Shown here: positions 15,871-22,715 of the stretch, piece after piece | Layout of the letters: every line of letters begins with the position of its first letter | Numbering within the stretch: position 1 is the stretch's first letter | Origin: Alphaproteobacteria bacterium | Lineage (GTDB): Bacteria; Pseudomonadota; Alphaproteobacteria; SMXP01 | Assembly: GCA_021774995.1 (NCBI GenBank) | Contig: JAJFIM010000282.1 | Location: 1 to 31,457, forward strand | DNA: 31,457 nt | Reading direction: 5' to 3' | The notes under the pieces: model-generated | Told to the model about the DNA's origin: nothing | The model's input: the letters and a program-made list of their open reading frames with translations, nothing else | Database searches by the model: none | Translations under genes and position numbers: made by a program

Positions 15871-17777
15871 AATTTAATGCCTTTGCTTCTTGCGCGCCGT
15901 CCCTTCGGTTTTGACGGCGCAGGTTTTGGTTTCTCATTCTCTTTCGGTCTGGGATTTACAGGATCATCAACGCCCAGCGAGCGTTCCATTTCCCGCCAGT
16001 GACGATCTCCGAAACGATCCAGCCCCTCGACCGCCGCCGCCGCGCGCGCATAAACGTAACAATCCAGCGCTTCATTGCGTTCTCTGGTTTTTTGCCATTC
16101 GCGCACAGCATAGCCACGGCGGTTTTTAGAGGTAATCAGTTGCTCCGAACAGAGCTGTTTTAAATATTCTTCATCGACTTGCGGCAGGTGAACATAGCCC
16201 GCCGGATACGCCTCTCCGCTTTCTTTAGTGGGCGGGACTTTGCGCAAATTATTGAACAGCTCCAGCTTGGCAATGCCGCCCGCAACAGGGCGCACCCGAA
16301 GCCCGCGCTTTAACTTTTTCCCGCCCGCCGTAATCTCCACCGCACTTGGCAAACCCACCAGAGCCGCCCCGCGCGCGACGCCCTTAATGGCCATGACCAG
16401 CGACTGGCTTTGCTTGCGCGCCCAGGCATAAACTTCTTGTGTGGCATAACCGCTATCCACCGCCAAACGCCGCAAAGGCAGATCAAAGCCGTTTTCATGC
16501 TCCCATGTCTCGCCAAGAAAAATCGTCAGCTTGTTCCAAACCGCTTCACGGCCTGTATCGCCTTCCAAAATCCGGTGATCAATCAACCAGCTTTCTTTAT
16601 CGCGCCCCCAAGCCCAGACCGAAATCTCGATCCTGTCTTTTTGCACATCCGCGCCAGCAGTAATAAACATGCCGCCTGCCGGAACATGGCCAATTTTGTA
16701 CACCTCGCGCCGTTCATAAAGCCGTTGCCAGTCAGGCGCTTCGCCAGTTTCCACGTAAGTTTCGCCCAGTTCTGTGTTCTTAAAAGATTTAATCGCCGCA
16801 TCCGATCCTTGCGCTTCCACCCAAGCCCGCGCAATTTGCGCCCATGACCGCCAGCCATAAGGCGAATAGAGCGAAGACAAATGAAACCCCGCCGTGCGCG
16901 CATTGCCGTCCGCTTGCGGCTCCCAATTTCCGTTTGCCAGCATCCAAGTTTTATGGTGCTCCTCAATCTTGTGTTCGCAATGTTCGCATTCATATTTGGC
17001 ATCGTCCGGCGCGCCTTTCGGCCATTTAAGTTGCTCGAATTTCAGCCATTGAAGCCCGCCGCATTCCGGGCATGGCACCATATATTTACGCTGATCGCTC
17101 AGCTCATATTCCCGCTCAATCCGCGATGTGCCGCGAATGGTTGGTGTGCTCACAATCAATATTTTACGCCGCGCAAAAGTCCGCGTCCGCGCCTCGGCCA
17201 GAGCGACCGGATCGCCCTCACCATCGACATCACCAGGATAGGCATCAACCTCATCCAAAAACAGATAGCGCACAGGCATGGATCGCAATCCAGCCGCGCT
17301 GTTCGCACCAGTCAGAACCAAAACACCGCCCTGAAAATCTTTCTGCAAAATCGTATTGCCACTATCCCGCGCCCGCGCAGGACGCACGAGCTTGCGGATA
17401 ACGTCGCTTTCCTCGATCAGCGGTTCAAGCCGTTGTTTCGAGTTACGCTTGGCCATTTCCACCGTTGGCAAAATCGCCAACATCGGCCCCGGCGCATGAT
17501 GGATCACATAGCCAATCCAGTTATTACCCGCCTCAGTCCCGCCAATCTGCGCGCCCTTCATAAAAACTACGCGCCGAATGGGCGAGCTGGAAGACAGGCA
17601 ATCCATAATTTCGCGCAAATACGGCGTGCGCTCGGTGCGCCATGGCCCCGGCTCAGACGCCGCCTTGCCCGAAAGCCGCCTGTGCTCGTCCGCCCATTGC
17701 GACACGCTCAAAATAGGATCGGGCCGCAGTGCGCGTAATACGCTCCGCACCACGATTTTCTCTGTTATGTCTTGCAT
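15867..17777 (-). CDS. Terminase large subunit, lambda gpA family
   Basis: This 636-residue protein matches the GpA family of packaging ATPase-nucleases. The ATPase motif FMKGAQIGGTEA lies at residues about 72-83, with YLFLDEVDAY at 171-180 as Walker B and STPT as the coupling motif. A four-cysteine zinc ribbon follows (CPECGG, CEHCEH). The nuclease half begins with AGADVQKDRIEISVW, whose Asp is an expected metal ligand, and RLAVDSGY. It cuts and packages concatemeric DNA, and GpA-type enzymes normally work at cos sites. The matching small subunit is about 3.2 kb away rather than adjacent, with accessory genes between. Confidence 0.95.
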   Translation of the reverse strand: MQDITEKIVVRSVLRALRPDPILSVSQWADEHRRLSGKAASEPGPWRTERTPYLREIMDCLSSSSPIRRVVFMKGAQIGGTEAGNNWIGYVIHHAPGPMLAILPTVEMAKRNSKQRLEPLIEESDVIRKLVRPARARDSGNTILQKDFQGGVLVLTGANSAAGLRSMPVRYLFLDEVDAYPGDVDGEGDPVALAEARTRTFARRKILIVSTPTIRGTSRIEREYELSDQRKYMVPCPECGGLQWLKFEQLKWPKGAPDDAKYECEHCEHKIEEHHKTWMLANGNWEPQADGNARTAGFHLSSLYSPYGWRSWAQIARAWVEAQGSDAAIKSFKNTELGETYVETGEAPDWQRLYERREVYKIGHVPAGGMFITAGADVQKDRIEISVWAWGRDKESWLIDHRILEGDTGREAVWNKLTIFLGETWEHENGFDLPLRRLAVDSGYATQEVYAWARKQSQSLVMAIKGVARGAALVGLPSAVEITAGGKKLKRGLRVRPVAGGIAKLELFNNLRKVPPTKESGEAYPAGYVHLPQVDEEYLKQLCSEQLITSKNRRGYAVREWQKTRERNEALDCYVYARAAAAVEGLDRFGDRHWREMERSLGVDDPVNPRPKENEKPKPAPSKPKGRRARSKGIKL

Positions 17778-17900
17778 TCATTCCTGCAGCCCACTGATTT
17801 CCTTTAAAAAGCAATTTTATGATCGTTGAAATGACTGGATTACTCTCCAGATCTACGCCTTCATGGAGATGTAACCAATTGATTCAAAAGGAAATTACAA

Positions 17901-18185
17901 ATGACCAAGAAAACTGAAGAACAAACCAAAAAGCCACTTTCCAAACGTATGACCAAAACGCTCCAAGTGATGGAGGCTCTAGGCCGCGAAGAAGGTATAA
18001 CCCTTGACGAACTCACCGAAATGACCGGCTGGCAACCACACTCCGCGCGCGGCTTTTTGTCCAACATGCGCAAAAAACTCAAAGAGAAAGGCGAAGATAG
18101 CCAGATCGTCAAACACACAAGCGACGGCAAAACCATGTACAAACTCGAAGCCCTCGAAAAATCAGAGGGCAAAGATGATGCATAA
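17901..18185 (+). CDS. DUF3489-like protein
   Basis: This 94-residue protein fits DUF3489, small basic proteins common in alphaproteobacterial prophages and thought to bind DNA. The core EEGITLDELTEMTGWQPHSARGFLSNMRKKLKEKG is a winged-helix-like block. AAAGGA lies 8 bases before the ATG. It is the first gene of a plus-strand group diverging from the large terminase. The 123 bases between the two starts contain no promoter that I would call. Confidence 0.75.
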   Translation: MTKKTEEQTKKPLSKRMTKTLQVMEALGREEGITLDELTEMTGWQPHSARGFLSNMRKKLKEKGEDSQIVKHTSDGKTMYKLEALEKSEGKDDA

Positions 18186-18447
18186 AGATTTAGTGCTTTA
18201 TCACGTCTATGGTCGATTAGAGACCGAAACCTTTGAACGTGAACAGATCACCCGTGATGAACTTCCTGATATTATCCGCACCTATATGGCCGAAGAAAAT
18301 GTGAGCTACCACATGATCCTTGGCATTAACGGTGACGGCGTTATCTGCTCCCCCATCAAAAACTGGACACCGGAACATCCGGACGCATTTTCAAGTCTTG
18401 AAGTCGTGCCGTGGTCAATTATTCAAAAATATCGTAATCTCCAATAA
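18175..18447 (+). CDS. Small protein of unknown function
   Basis: This 90-residue protein overlaps the end of the DUF3489-like gene by 11 bases, with GAGG upstream of two tandem ATGs (18175 and 18178). Segments include LVLYHVYGRLETETFEREQI, SYHMILGINGDGVICSP and VVPWSIIQKYRNLQ. I see no motif or membrane segment and do not recognise the family. Tight coupling suggests it is co-translated with its neighbour. Confidence 0.55.
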   Translation: MMHKDLVLYHVYGRLETETFEREQITRDELPDIIRTYMAEENVSYHMILGINGDGVICSPIKNWTPEHPDAFSSLEVVPWSIIQKYRNLQ

Positions 18448-18460
18448 AAAAGGGATTAGC

Positions 18461-18964
18461 ATGGCTATCACATCACAAGCAGAATTTTTCTTAAACGCAT
18501 ACTATGTTCTTGATCTTAATGCTTTAGAACTGCAGCGAAGCAGAGAAGAGCGCGCTAAAGAGCATAATTTAAAAAACCCTGGAAAAATCGTTCAAGAAAT
18601 AGGTTTTCCGACTGATTTGCAGACTGGTGTTACAGATTTTGTCTGCTTAGCTTTTGCTGTTGAATTATACCTTAAAGCTGTATTTGAGGTTCTCGGAAAA
18701 AAGCAAAAAGGGCATAACATAAGAAAGCTCTTCGAAAAACTCCCTGAAGATGCACAAAAAGATATTTTTAACATCCACATGAAAAATGTATATCAGGCAA
18801 CGCTTGAGAACTATAAAGAAAGCATGAACGTAATTAGTGATGGTTTTGAAAAATTTAGATATTCATATGAACACCAGAGCCTAACCTATCATAAACGTTT
18901 TGCGCTTGAGATGATCAATGCAATGAAGGAATTCATCACCAATACCCGAAAATCAAAACAATAA
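18461..18964 (+). CDS. HEPN-domain protein, candidate ribonuclease
   Basis: I place the start at ATG 18461 (MAITSQAEFF), giving 167 residues and clearing the previous gene. The protein is all-helical in appearance, with the CLAFAVELYLKAVFEVLGKKQKGHNIRKLF block (residues about 62-91) that marks HEPN proteins. It also has an R-x4-H motif, RYSYEH at 133-138, in the late position where the HEPN active-site motif sits. HEPN proteins of this kind are commonly RNases in toxin or abortive-infection systems. The DNA is AT-richer than the adjacent terminase, which suggests acquisition. No obvious antitoxin partner is beside it unless the 18175 gene or the DUF3489-like gene serves. Confidence 0.6.
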   Translation: MAITSQAEFFLNAYYVLDLNALELQRSREERAKEHNLKNPGKIVQEIGFPTDLQTGVTDFVCLAFAVELYLKAVFEVLGKKQKGHNIRKLFEKLPEDAQKDIFNIHMKNVYQATLENYKESMNVISDGFEKFRYSYEHQSLTYHKRFALEMINAMKEFITNTRKSKQ

Positions 18965-18967
18965 TAA

Positions 18968-20200
18968 TTAACCTCCAAACTCTTCATCTGTTTCAACATG
19001 AATCGCTTTCTTCTTCGTGGCATCCTGCCAGCGTTTAACAATCACATCGACATATTTTGGATCCAGCTCGCTTGTGCGGCATTGCCTCCCCAACCGTTCA
19101 CACGCAATAAGCGTAGAGCCTGAGCCGCCAAACGGATCCAGTACAATATCCTTGGTCTTGCTCGAATTCTTGATCGCACGCTCCACCAACTCCACGGGCT
19201 TCATCGTGGGGTGGAGATCATTGACGCGCGGCTTGTTCACAAACCAGACATCGCCCTGATCGCGCGCGCCGCACCAGTAACGGTCATTACCTTCTTTCCA
19301 GCCATAAAGGATCGGCTCATATTGGCGCTGATAATCCGCACGCCCCAGCGTAAAAGTATTCTTCGCCCAGACAATAAAAGTCGACCATTTCCCGCCTGCC
19401 GTGACGAACGCTCTTTGCAACGTGTGCAGCTCGGACGAGGACATGCAGATATAAAGGCTGCCCTTGGTGACCATCAGCATATTTGTAATCGCATCATAGA
19501 GAAATTGCTCGAATGCTTCGCCGAGATTGTCGTTCATAATCGTGCGCCCGCCGCTCTTACCTTTGGCTTTGCGCTGTTTGTCCTTGGCGGTGTTGCCGTA
19601 ATCAACATTGTACGGCGGATCGGTAAACACCATATCGGCGAGCTGCCCATCCATCAGTTTTTCAATATCCGTGACCACGGTCGCATCACCGCACAGAACA
19701 CGGTGGTCGCCGCAAATCCATACATCACCGGACTTGCTGATCGGCTCCTCGGGCAATTCGGGAATATCTTCGTTTTCTTCTTCTGTCTCATCTTCTCCAA
19801 AAAGCAGATCGTCAATTTCCGCCGGATCAAAACCAAGGATATCTAGATCAAAATCATCCAGCTGCAAAGCTTCCAGCTCCAGCTTTAACAGATCTTCATC
19901 CCAGCCCGCATTCAGCGCAATCCGGTTATCCGCAATTATGAGTGCTTTACGCTGTGTCTCGCTTAAATGCGCGAGCTGGATTGTCGGCACTTCGCTCATG
20001 CCCAAATTCCGCGCCGCCAGCAAACGCCCGTGACCGGCGATAATAACCCCGCCTTCATCAAGCAGGATCGGATTCACAAACCCAAACTCCGCAATGGAAG
20101 CCGCAATCTCGGCAATCTGGCCGTCCGAGTGCGTACGCGCATTATTGGCATACGGGATCAACCCGTCCAGCGGGCGGTATTCAACTTTCAAGTTTTTCAT
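18968..20200 (-). CDS. ParB-like domain fused to N4/N6 DNA methyltransferase
   Basis: This 410-residue protein joins a ParB-type nuclease-like domain (residues about 1-100, with IIAGHGRLLAA at 53-63) to an N4/N6 amino-methyltransferase. The catalytic DPPY is at 194-197, HPTMKPVEL at 330-338, and the AdoMet motif LDPFGGSGST at 354-363, the beta-type order in which the catalytic motif precedes the AdoMet site. An acidic linker (EDETEEENEDIPELPEEP) separates the domains. Such fusions are common in phages, where they protect DNA from restriction or tune packaging and gene control. Its start overlaps the stop of a methyltransferase remnant by 3 bases. Confidence 0.92.
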   Translation of the reverse strand: MKNLKVEYRPLDGLIPYANNARTHSDGQIAEIAASIAEFGFVNPILLDEGGVIIAGHGRLLAARNLGMSEVPTIQLAHLSETQRKALIIADNRIALNAGWDEDLLKLELEALQLDDFDLDILGFDPAEIDDLLFGEDETEEENEDIPELPEEPISKSGDVWICGDHRVLCGDATVVTDIEKLMDGQLADMVFTDPPYNVDYGNTAKDKQRKAKGKSGGRTIMNDNLGEAFEQFLYDAITNMLMVTKGSLYICMSSSELHTLQRAFVTAGGKWSTFIVWAKNTFTLGRADYQRQYEPILYGWKEGNDRYWCGARDQGDVWFVNKPRVNDLHPTMKPVELVERAIKNSSKTKDIVLDPFGGSGSTLIACERLGRQCRTSELDPKYVDVIVKRWQDATKKKAIHVETDEEFGG

Positions 20201-20283
20201 GATGTCCTATCAATAGCAGTAAGGAGAGTTCTAAATGCATATGCCGCCACCAGTGGCACCACGCCGTTTCCACAGGCGCGGAT
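20197..20283 (-). pseudogene. 3' remnant of a DNA (cytosine) methyltransferase
   Basis: Reading leftwards, the frame IRACGNGVVPLVAAYAFRTL continues a few residues and stops in TGA, which overlaps the ATG of the next methyltransferase (ATGA). (R/K)ACGNGVVPQ-type runs are the conserved C-terminal end of many phage cytosine methyltransferases. Only about 28 codons remain. Upstream the DNA becomes AT-rich and belongs to the plus-strand gene at 20321, so the rest of the gene has been lost or replaced. Confidence 0.6.
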
Positions 20284-20320
20284 TTTTGTTATATTTTTAT
20301 AAATTTATTGGAGAGTCGAT

Positions 20321-20953
20321 ATGTCTAAAAAGGGACGCTATAACTTTGAGCTTGTTATGAGGCACAGCAACGCCTTAGCCATAGAAAGCCGAAAGAATAA
20401 CAAGGAACGCCATGGTTCAGCTAGAAAGACACTTTCCTTTCTTGGACAGATTATTGATGAAATTGGAGGTGAACCCAAAAGCCATCAACGTAATGTAAGG
20501 ATGGCACTAGCCACCCGTTTTTTTAATCATCTGCTTTCACAAATGATATTAACAGAGCGAGGTTTATTCTTAGACGCGAGTAATTCTTCACGTAGTGCCA
20601 CCGAAACAACAGCTTTTTATTGGCTGATATGTTTAGACCCATCTGCCGCCAGTTTATATGATGCGTCATCATCACCAAGGCCTGTAGAAATACGCAAACG
20701 GCTAGAAAAATTAAATATTGATGTATCAGAACTGCGGGATATTTATAGCCACCAAAGTGAAGTTGCACATGTTGGTAACTCGTATGACAACATGCAGATC
20801 CGTTGGAGTAAAAATAATAATGGTAAACTTTCTGTAGGTGGCGGATCAAATAATGAAATTGAAAAAAACTCCTTTAATGCCATTATTGCCTCTATTTTAA
20901 TATTCCTCAGATACGACCCTACTTATGAAGTATCAGAGCCATATGAGAGCTAA
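20321..20953 (+). CDS. Unknown helical protein, possible HEPN-like
   Basis: This 210-residue protein belongs to no family that I can name. It is mainly helical, with RFFNHLLSQMILTERGLF (residues about 66-83) and TTAFYWLICLDPSAASLYD. The later segment ELRDIYSHQSEVAHVGNSY (about 137-155) contains R-x4-H (RDIYSH) and an SEVAH motif similar to those in uncharacterised HEPN-like and DUF5677-like proteins. The TTGGAGAG ribosome site is at a normal distance from the ATG. The gene is AT-rich, faces against the surrounding operon, and sits exactly where a methyltransferase gene has lost its front. An accessory, possibly defensive, role is inferred. Confidence 0.6.
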   Translation: MSKKGRYNFELVMRHSNALAIESRKNNKERHGSARKTLSFLGQIIDEIGGEPKSHQRNVRMALATRFFNHLLSQMILTERGLFLDASNSSRSATETTAFYWLICLDPSAASLYDASSSPRPVEIRKRLEKLNIDVSELRDIYSHQSEVAHVGNSYDNMQIRWSKNNNGKLSVGGGSNNEIEKNSFNAIIASILIFLRYDPTYEVSEPYES

Positions 20954-21486
20954 CTTCGTTTTTTCAAAACAGGTTTTGTAGCATCGTCCAGAATACGGAC
21001 GATTTCGTTATAGAGAACTTCATGCGTGTTATGACGATCTTGTGAGGCGGTTAGTTCTGCGGATAGGCGGTCGGGGATGGTGAGTAAATTATCCCTGATC
21101 GGGCGTAGGCGTTTAAAGATAATCGCTTCGGCTTCGTGACGGTCAATATACTTTCCGCCCTCGACTTTGGCTTTGATCTCTAGCAGTTTTGCTTTTTCCG
21201 TTTCGCTTTTTATACGGGTTTTTAGTAACAATGTTGGTAGCTCGGCAACGCTGATACCTCTACGCGCTGGTGCGTATGTTTCTTGCGGGGCGGGAGGTCG
21301 TTTTTCCGCAACCGTTTTCTTGGCTGGCTCGCGGTAGGCATCCATAATCGGATCGGCGACAACGGGGTCAAGCAAACCCTCTTTTGTTTTTGACAAAATT
21401 CCCTTTTTTACAAGCTGCCCGACATATTGCTTTGTAACGCCCCTGTGCTTTGCATAGGCGGTATTTGACATGTGGTTTTTAGACAA
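20950..21486 (-). CDS. Terminase small subunit, Nu1-like
   Basis: This 178-residue protein starts with a winged-helix DNA-binding segment (TAYAKHRGVTKQYVGQLVKKGIL, about residues 8-30) like lambda Nu1. A proline-rich linker and a helical C-terminal half (TRIKSETEKAKLLEIKAKVEGG, then KRLRPIRDNLLTIPDRL) follow. Small terminases bind the packaging site and hand DNA to the large subunit. The ATG used here (MSKNH) or the next (MSNTAY) could be the start. The upstream 272 bases hold repeats fitting a packaging site. Confidence 0.75.
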   Translation of the reverse strand: MSKNHMSNTAYAKHRGVTKQYVGQLVKKGILSKTKEGLLDPVVADPIMDAYREPAKKTVAEKRPPAPQETYAPARRGISVAELPTLLLKTRIKSETEKAKLLEIKAKVEGGKYIDRHEAEAIIFKRLRPIRDNLLTIPDRLSAELTASQDRHNTHEVLYNEIVRILDDATKPVLKKRS

Positions 21487-21504
21487 TTATGTTTCCTTAA
21501 AAGG

Positions 21505-21530
21505 GGGGGTAAACTGGCTTGGGGGTAAAC
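21505..21530. repeat. Two direct repeats GGGGGTAAAC
   Basis: The 10-base sequence GGGGGTAAAC occurs at 21505-21514 and 21521-21530, just upstream of the small-terminase start. Two copies in phase over 16 bases could be binding sites for the small terminase or an early regulator. Confidence 0.5.
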
Positions 21531-21716
21531 AAGATTTTTTCCCTGACGCTAAAAAAGTCCCGCGCGTTCCTCGCCCCTATAGGTTTCGGCCCCACAGGAC
21601 CCATTGATTTTCTGTAGTCAAGTTGATTAGGCGGGGAAGCACTGGTTTCCAGCGTGTAATTCCCCAGCCTAGAAAAATCATACCCCAAAACAGTGAAAAG
21701 TGTTTCAGGTAATGTG

Positions 21717-21744
21717 TTGAAACACTGTTGCAACAGTGTTTCAA
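21717..21744. repeat. Perfect 28-bp palindrome
   Basis: TTGAAACACTGTTG is followed at once by its reverse complement CAACAGTGTTTCAA, with no spacer, at 21717-21744. Another GTGTTTCA lies at 21700-21707. The palindrome is in the gap between the DUF6362-like gene and the small terminase, where a cos or terminase-binding region or a dimeric repressor operator would be expected. It has no T-run, so it is not an ordinary terminator. Confidence 0.7.
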
Positions 21745-21758
21745 ATGCTCTGTAACAC

Positions 21759-22202
21759 TTAGAAACGCTGGAGCTTTTCTTGGTAGGTACCATCGGGATC
21801 ATTGTTGTTGAGGATGCCTGCGAGCCGCCCTGTGCCGATGCTCATGTGCCGCCAGAGCGTTGACTTGCTGCTTTTAAAGTCATGCTCAATAACCTTCCAC
21901 GGGATGTTGTTCGCACGCGCCCAGATCACCCGCTGCTCGATCACATTGAGCCACCGCAGCCAGCGCATGACCTCCTCCATAAAATCAACCTGCTTGGGCA
22001 AAGCATAGTGACGGCGGCGGCGCGCATGCAGCATGTCGTAGTAGCGCTCCCAATCATCTTTGAGCGTATCCGGCCACACAGAATGATAGCCGGGCACTCT
22101 GACCTCCGGGATGCAGCGATGGATCTCGGCGGCTTCTTCCATGTAGGCCATCACGATTCTGTCTGTCCAATATGGCTCGGGTGGTGGGGTGATTATTCGC
22201 AT
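21759..22202 (-). CDS. DUF6362-like phage protein
   Basis: I place the start at ATG 22202 (MRIITPPPEPYW), giving 147 residues; AAGGA lies 6 bases upstream, while the ATG two codons earlier would be too close. The protein fits DUF6362: EEAAEIHRCIPEVRVPGYHSVWPD near residues 23-46, a WLRWLNVIEQRVIWARANNIPWK block near 83-105, and an HTH-like SSKSTLWRH. This family commonly sits just before small-terminase genes in alphaproteobacterial phages. The HTH-like ending suggests DNA binding. It overlaps the end of the upstream small gene by 10 bases. Confidence 0.7.
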   Translation of the reverse strand: MRIITPPPEPYWTDRIVMAYMEEAAEIHRCIPEVRVPGYHSVWPDTLKDDWERYYDMLHARRRRHYALPKQVDFMEEVMRWLRWLNVIEQRVIWARANNIPWKVIEHDFKSSKSTLWRHMSIGTGRLAGILNNNDPDGTYQEKLQRF

Positions 22203-22405
22203 GTGCATTCCTTTCTCTGGCCGTAGAGCTTTTCCGCAATCTGTTTGACGAATTCCTTCTCCGGCCATGTCAGACGGCTGTCCGAGGGCGCGACATTGAG
22301 CACGCCTTGTTTAGCCCATGCAGCGCGGCGCATTAGCTCCATTTCTTCTTCGTTTTTTGGTGATTGCCCGGCAGCAGTGCCGAGGGGGCAGCGGTAATTT
22401 TCCAT
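22193..22405 (-). CDS. Small phage protein of unknown function
   Basis: Starting at ATG 22405 (MENYRCPLG), with AAAGGAAA upstream, the protein has 70 residues. It contains MELMRRAAWAKQGVLNV and LTWPEKEFVKQIAEKLYG, and ends in a CTC pair. The first ATG-proximal sequence fits better than the longer open frame, which would enter the hairpin region. I do not recognise the family. It is translationally coupled to the DUF6362-like gene. Confidence 0.6.
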   Translation of the reverse strand: MENYRCPLGTAAGQSPKNEEEMELMRRAAWAKQGVLNVAPSDSRLTWPEKEFVKQIAEKLYGQRKECTCE

Positions 22406-22457
22406 TGTGATTTCCTTTCTTTTTTCGAGATGGTTTTTTTGGGAGAGGTTTGCAGAT

Positions 22458-22492
22458 GCTGAGCTTTCCACCCTTGATGGGTGAAGCTCAGC
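22458..22492. promoter_or_regulatory. Hairpin upstream of the small 22405 gene
   Basis: GCTGAGCTT (22458-22466) pairs perfectly with AAGCTCAGC (22484-22492). After a 2-base bulge, CACCC pairs with GGGTG around a TTGAT loop. No T-run follows on either strand, so it is more likely a leader RNA structure or protein site than a terminator. Confidence 0.5.
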
Positions 22493-22519
22493 ATTACTCC
22501 GTAGGAGTAAGGGGATTTC

Positions 22520-22712
22520 TGCCCACTGCCCACTGGCTGTAACCGCCTGTGGCTTTGGAGTTTGAACAGAGGGCAGTGGGCAAGAGCAGTGGGCGGTTGC
22601 CCACTAGAATTATTACCGTGAAGCCTTGTGTTCTGCTGTTTTTGATCCAATCCAGTGGGCAAACTGATGGGTAGCAGTGGGCAGAGGGCAATAAAATCGG
22701 GGCCAGTGGGCA
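22520..22712. repeat. Array of eight AGTGGGCA-type repeats
   Basis: AGTGGGCA or its complement TGCCCACT occurs at 22520, 22527, 22575, 22588 (last base G), 22598, 22654, 22676 and 22705. Three copies (22520, 22527, 22598) are in the opposite orientation to the rest. Spacing varies from 7 to 56 bases. This looks like an iteron set or a cluster of operator sites, not a CRISPR. Confidence 0.75.
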
Positions 22713-22715
22713 GCA

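Larger units (their letters stand above)
22406..22715. other. Gene-free regulatory or origin-like region
   Basis: These 310 bases between the small gene and the primase-helicase stop carry no convincing gene. They hold the eight-copy AGTGGGCA array (22520-22712), a hairpin (22458-22492) and a short inverted repeat TTACTCC/GGAGTAA (22494-22510). The combination beside a primase-helicase gene suggests a replication origin or a multi-site operator. Confidence 0.6.

Noticed and set aside
16881..17738. Long plus-strand open frame opposite the large terminase
   Set aside because: It is the antisense shadow of a clearly assigned terminase gene with all catalytic motifs. The arginine- and proline-rich composition is typical of a shadow frame.
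20234..20359. Plus-strand 41-codon frame with AAGGAGAG before its ATG (MHMPPPVAPRRF start)
   Set aside because: It is the complement of the methyltransferase remnant and overlaps the next gene out of frame. The remnant explains the sequence better.
21497..21802. Minus-strand open frame of 101 codons covering the palindrome
   Set aside because: It overlaps the DUF6362-like gene by 44 bases, has no ribosome site, reads through a perfect palindrome and has unconvincing composition. I treat the span as non-coding.
22520..22712. CRISPR-like appearance of repeated 8-mers
   Set aside because: Repeats are too short, lie in both orientations and have irregular spacing.
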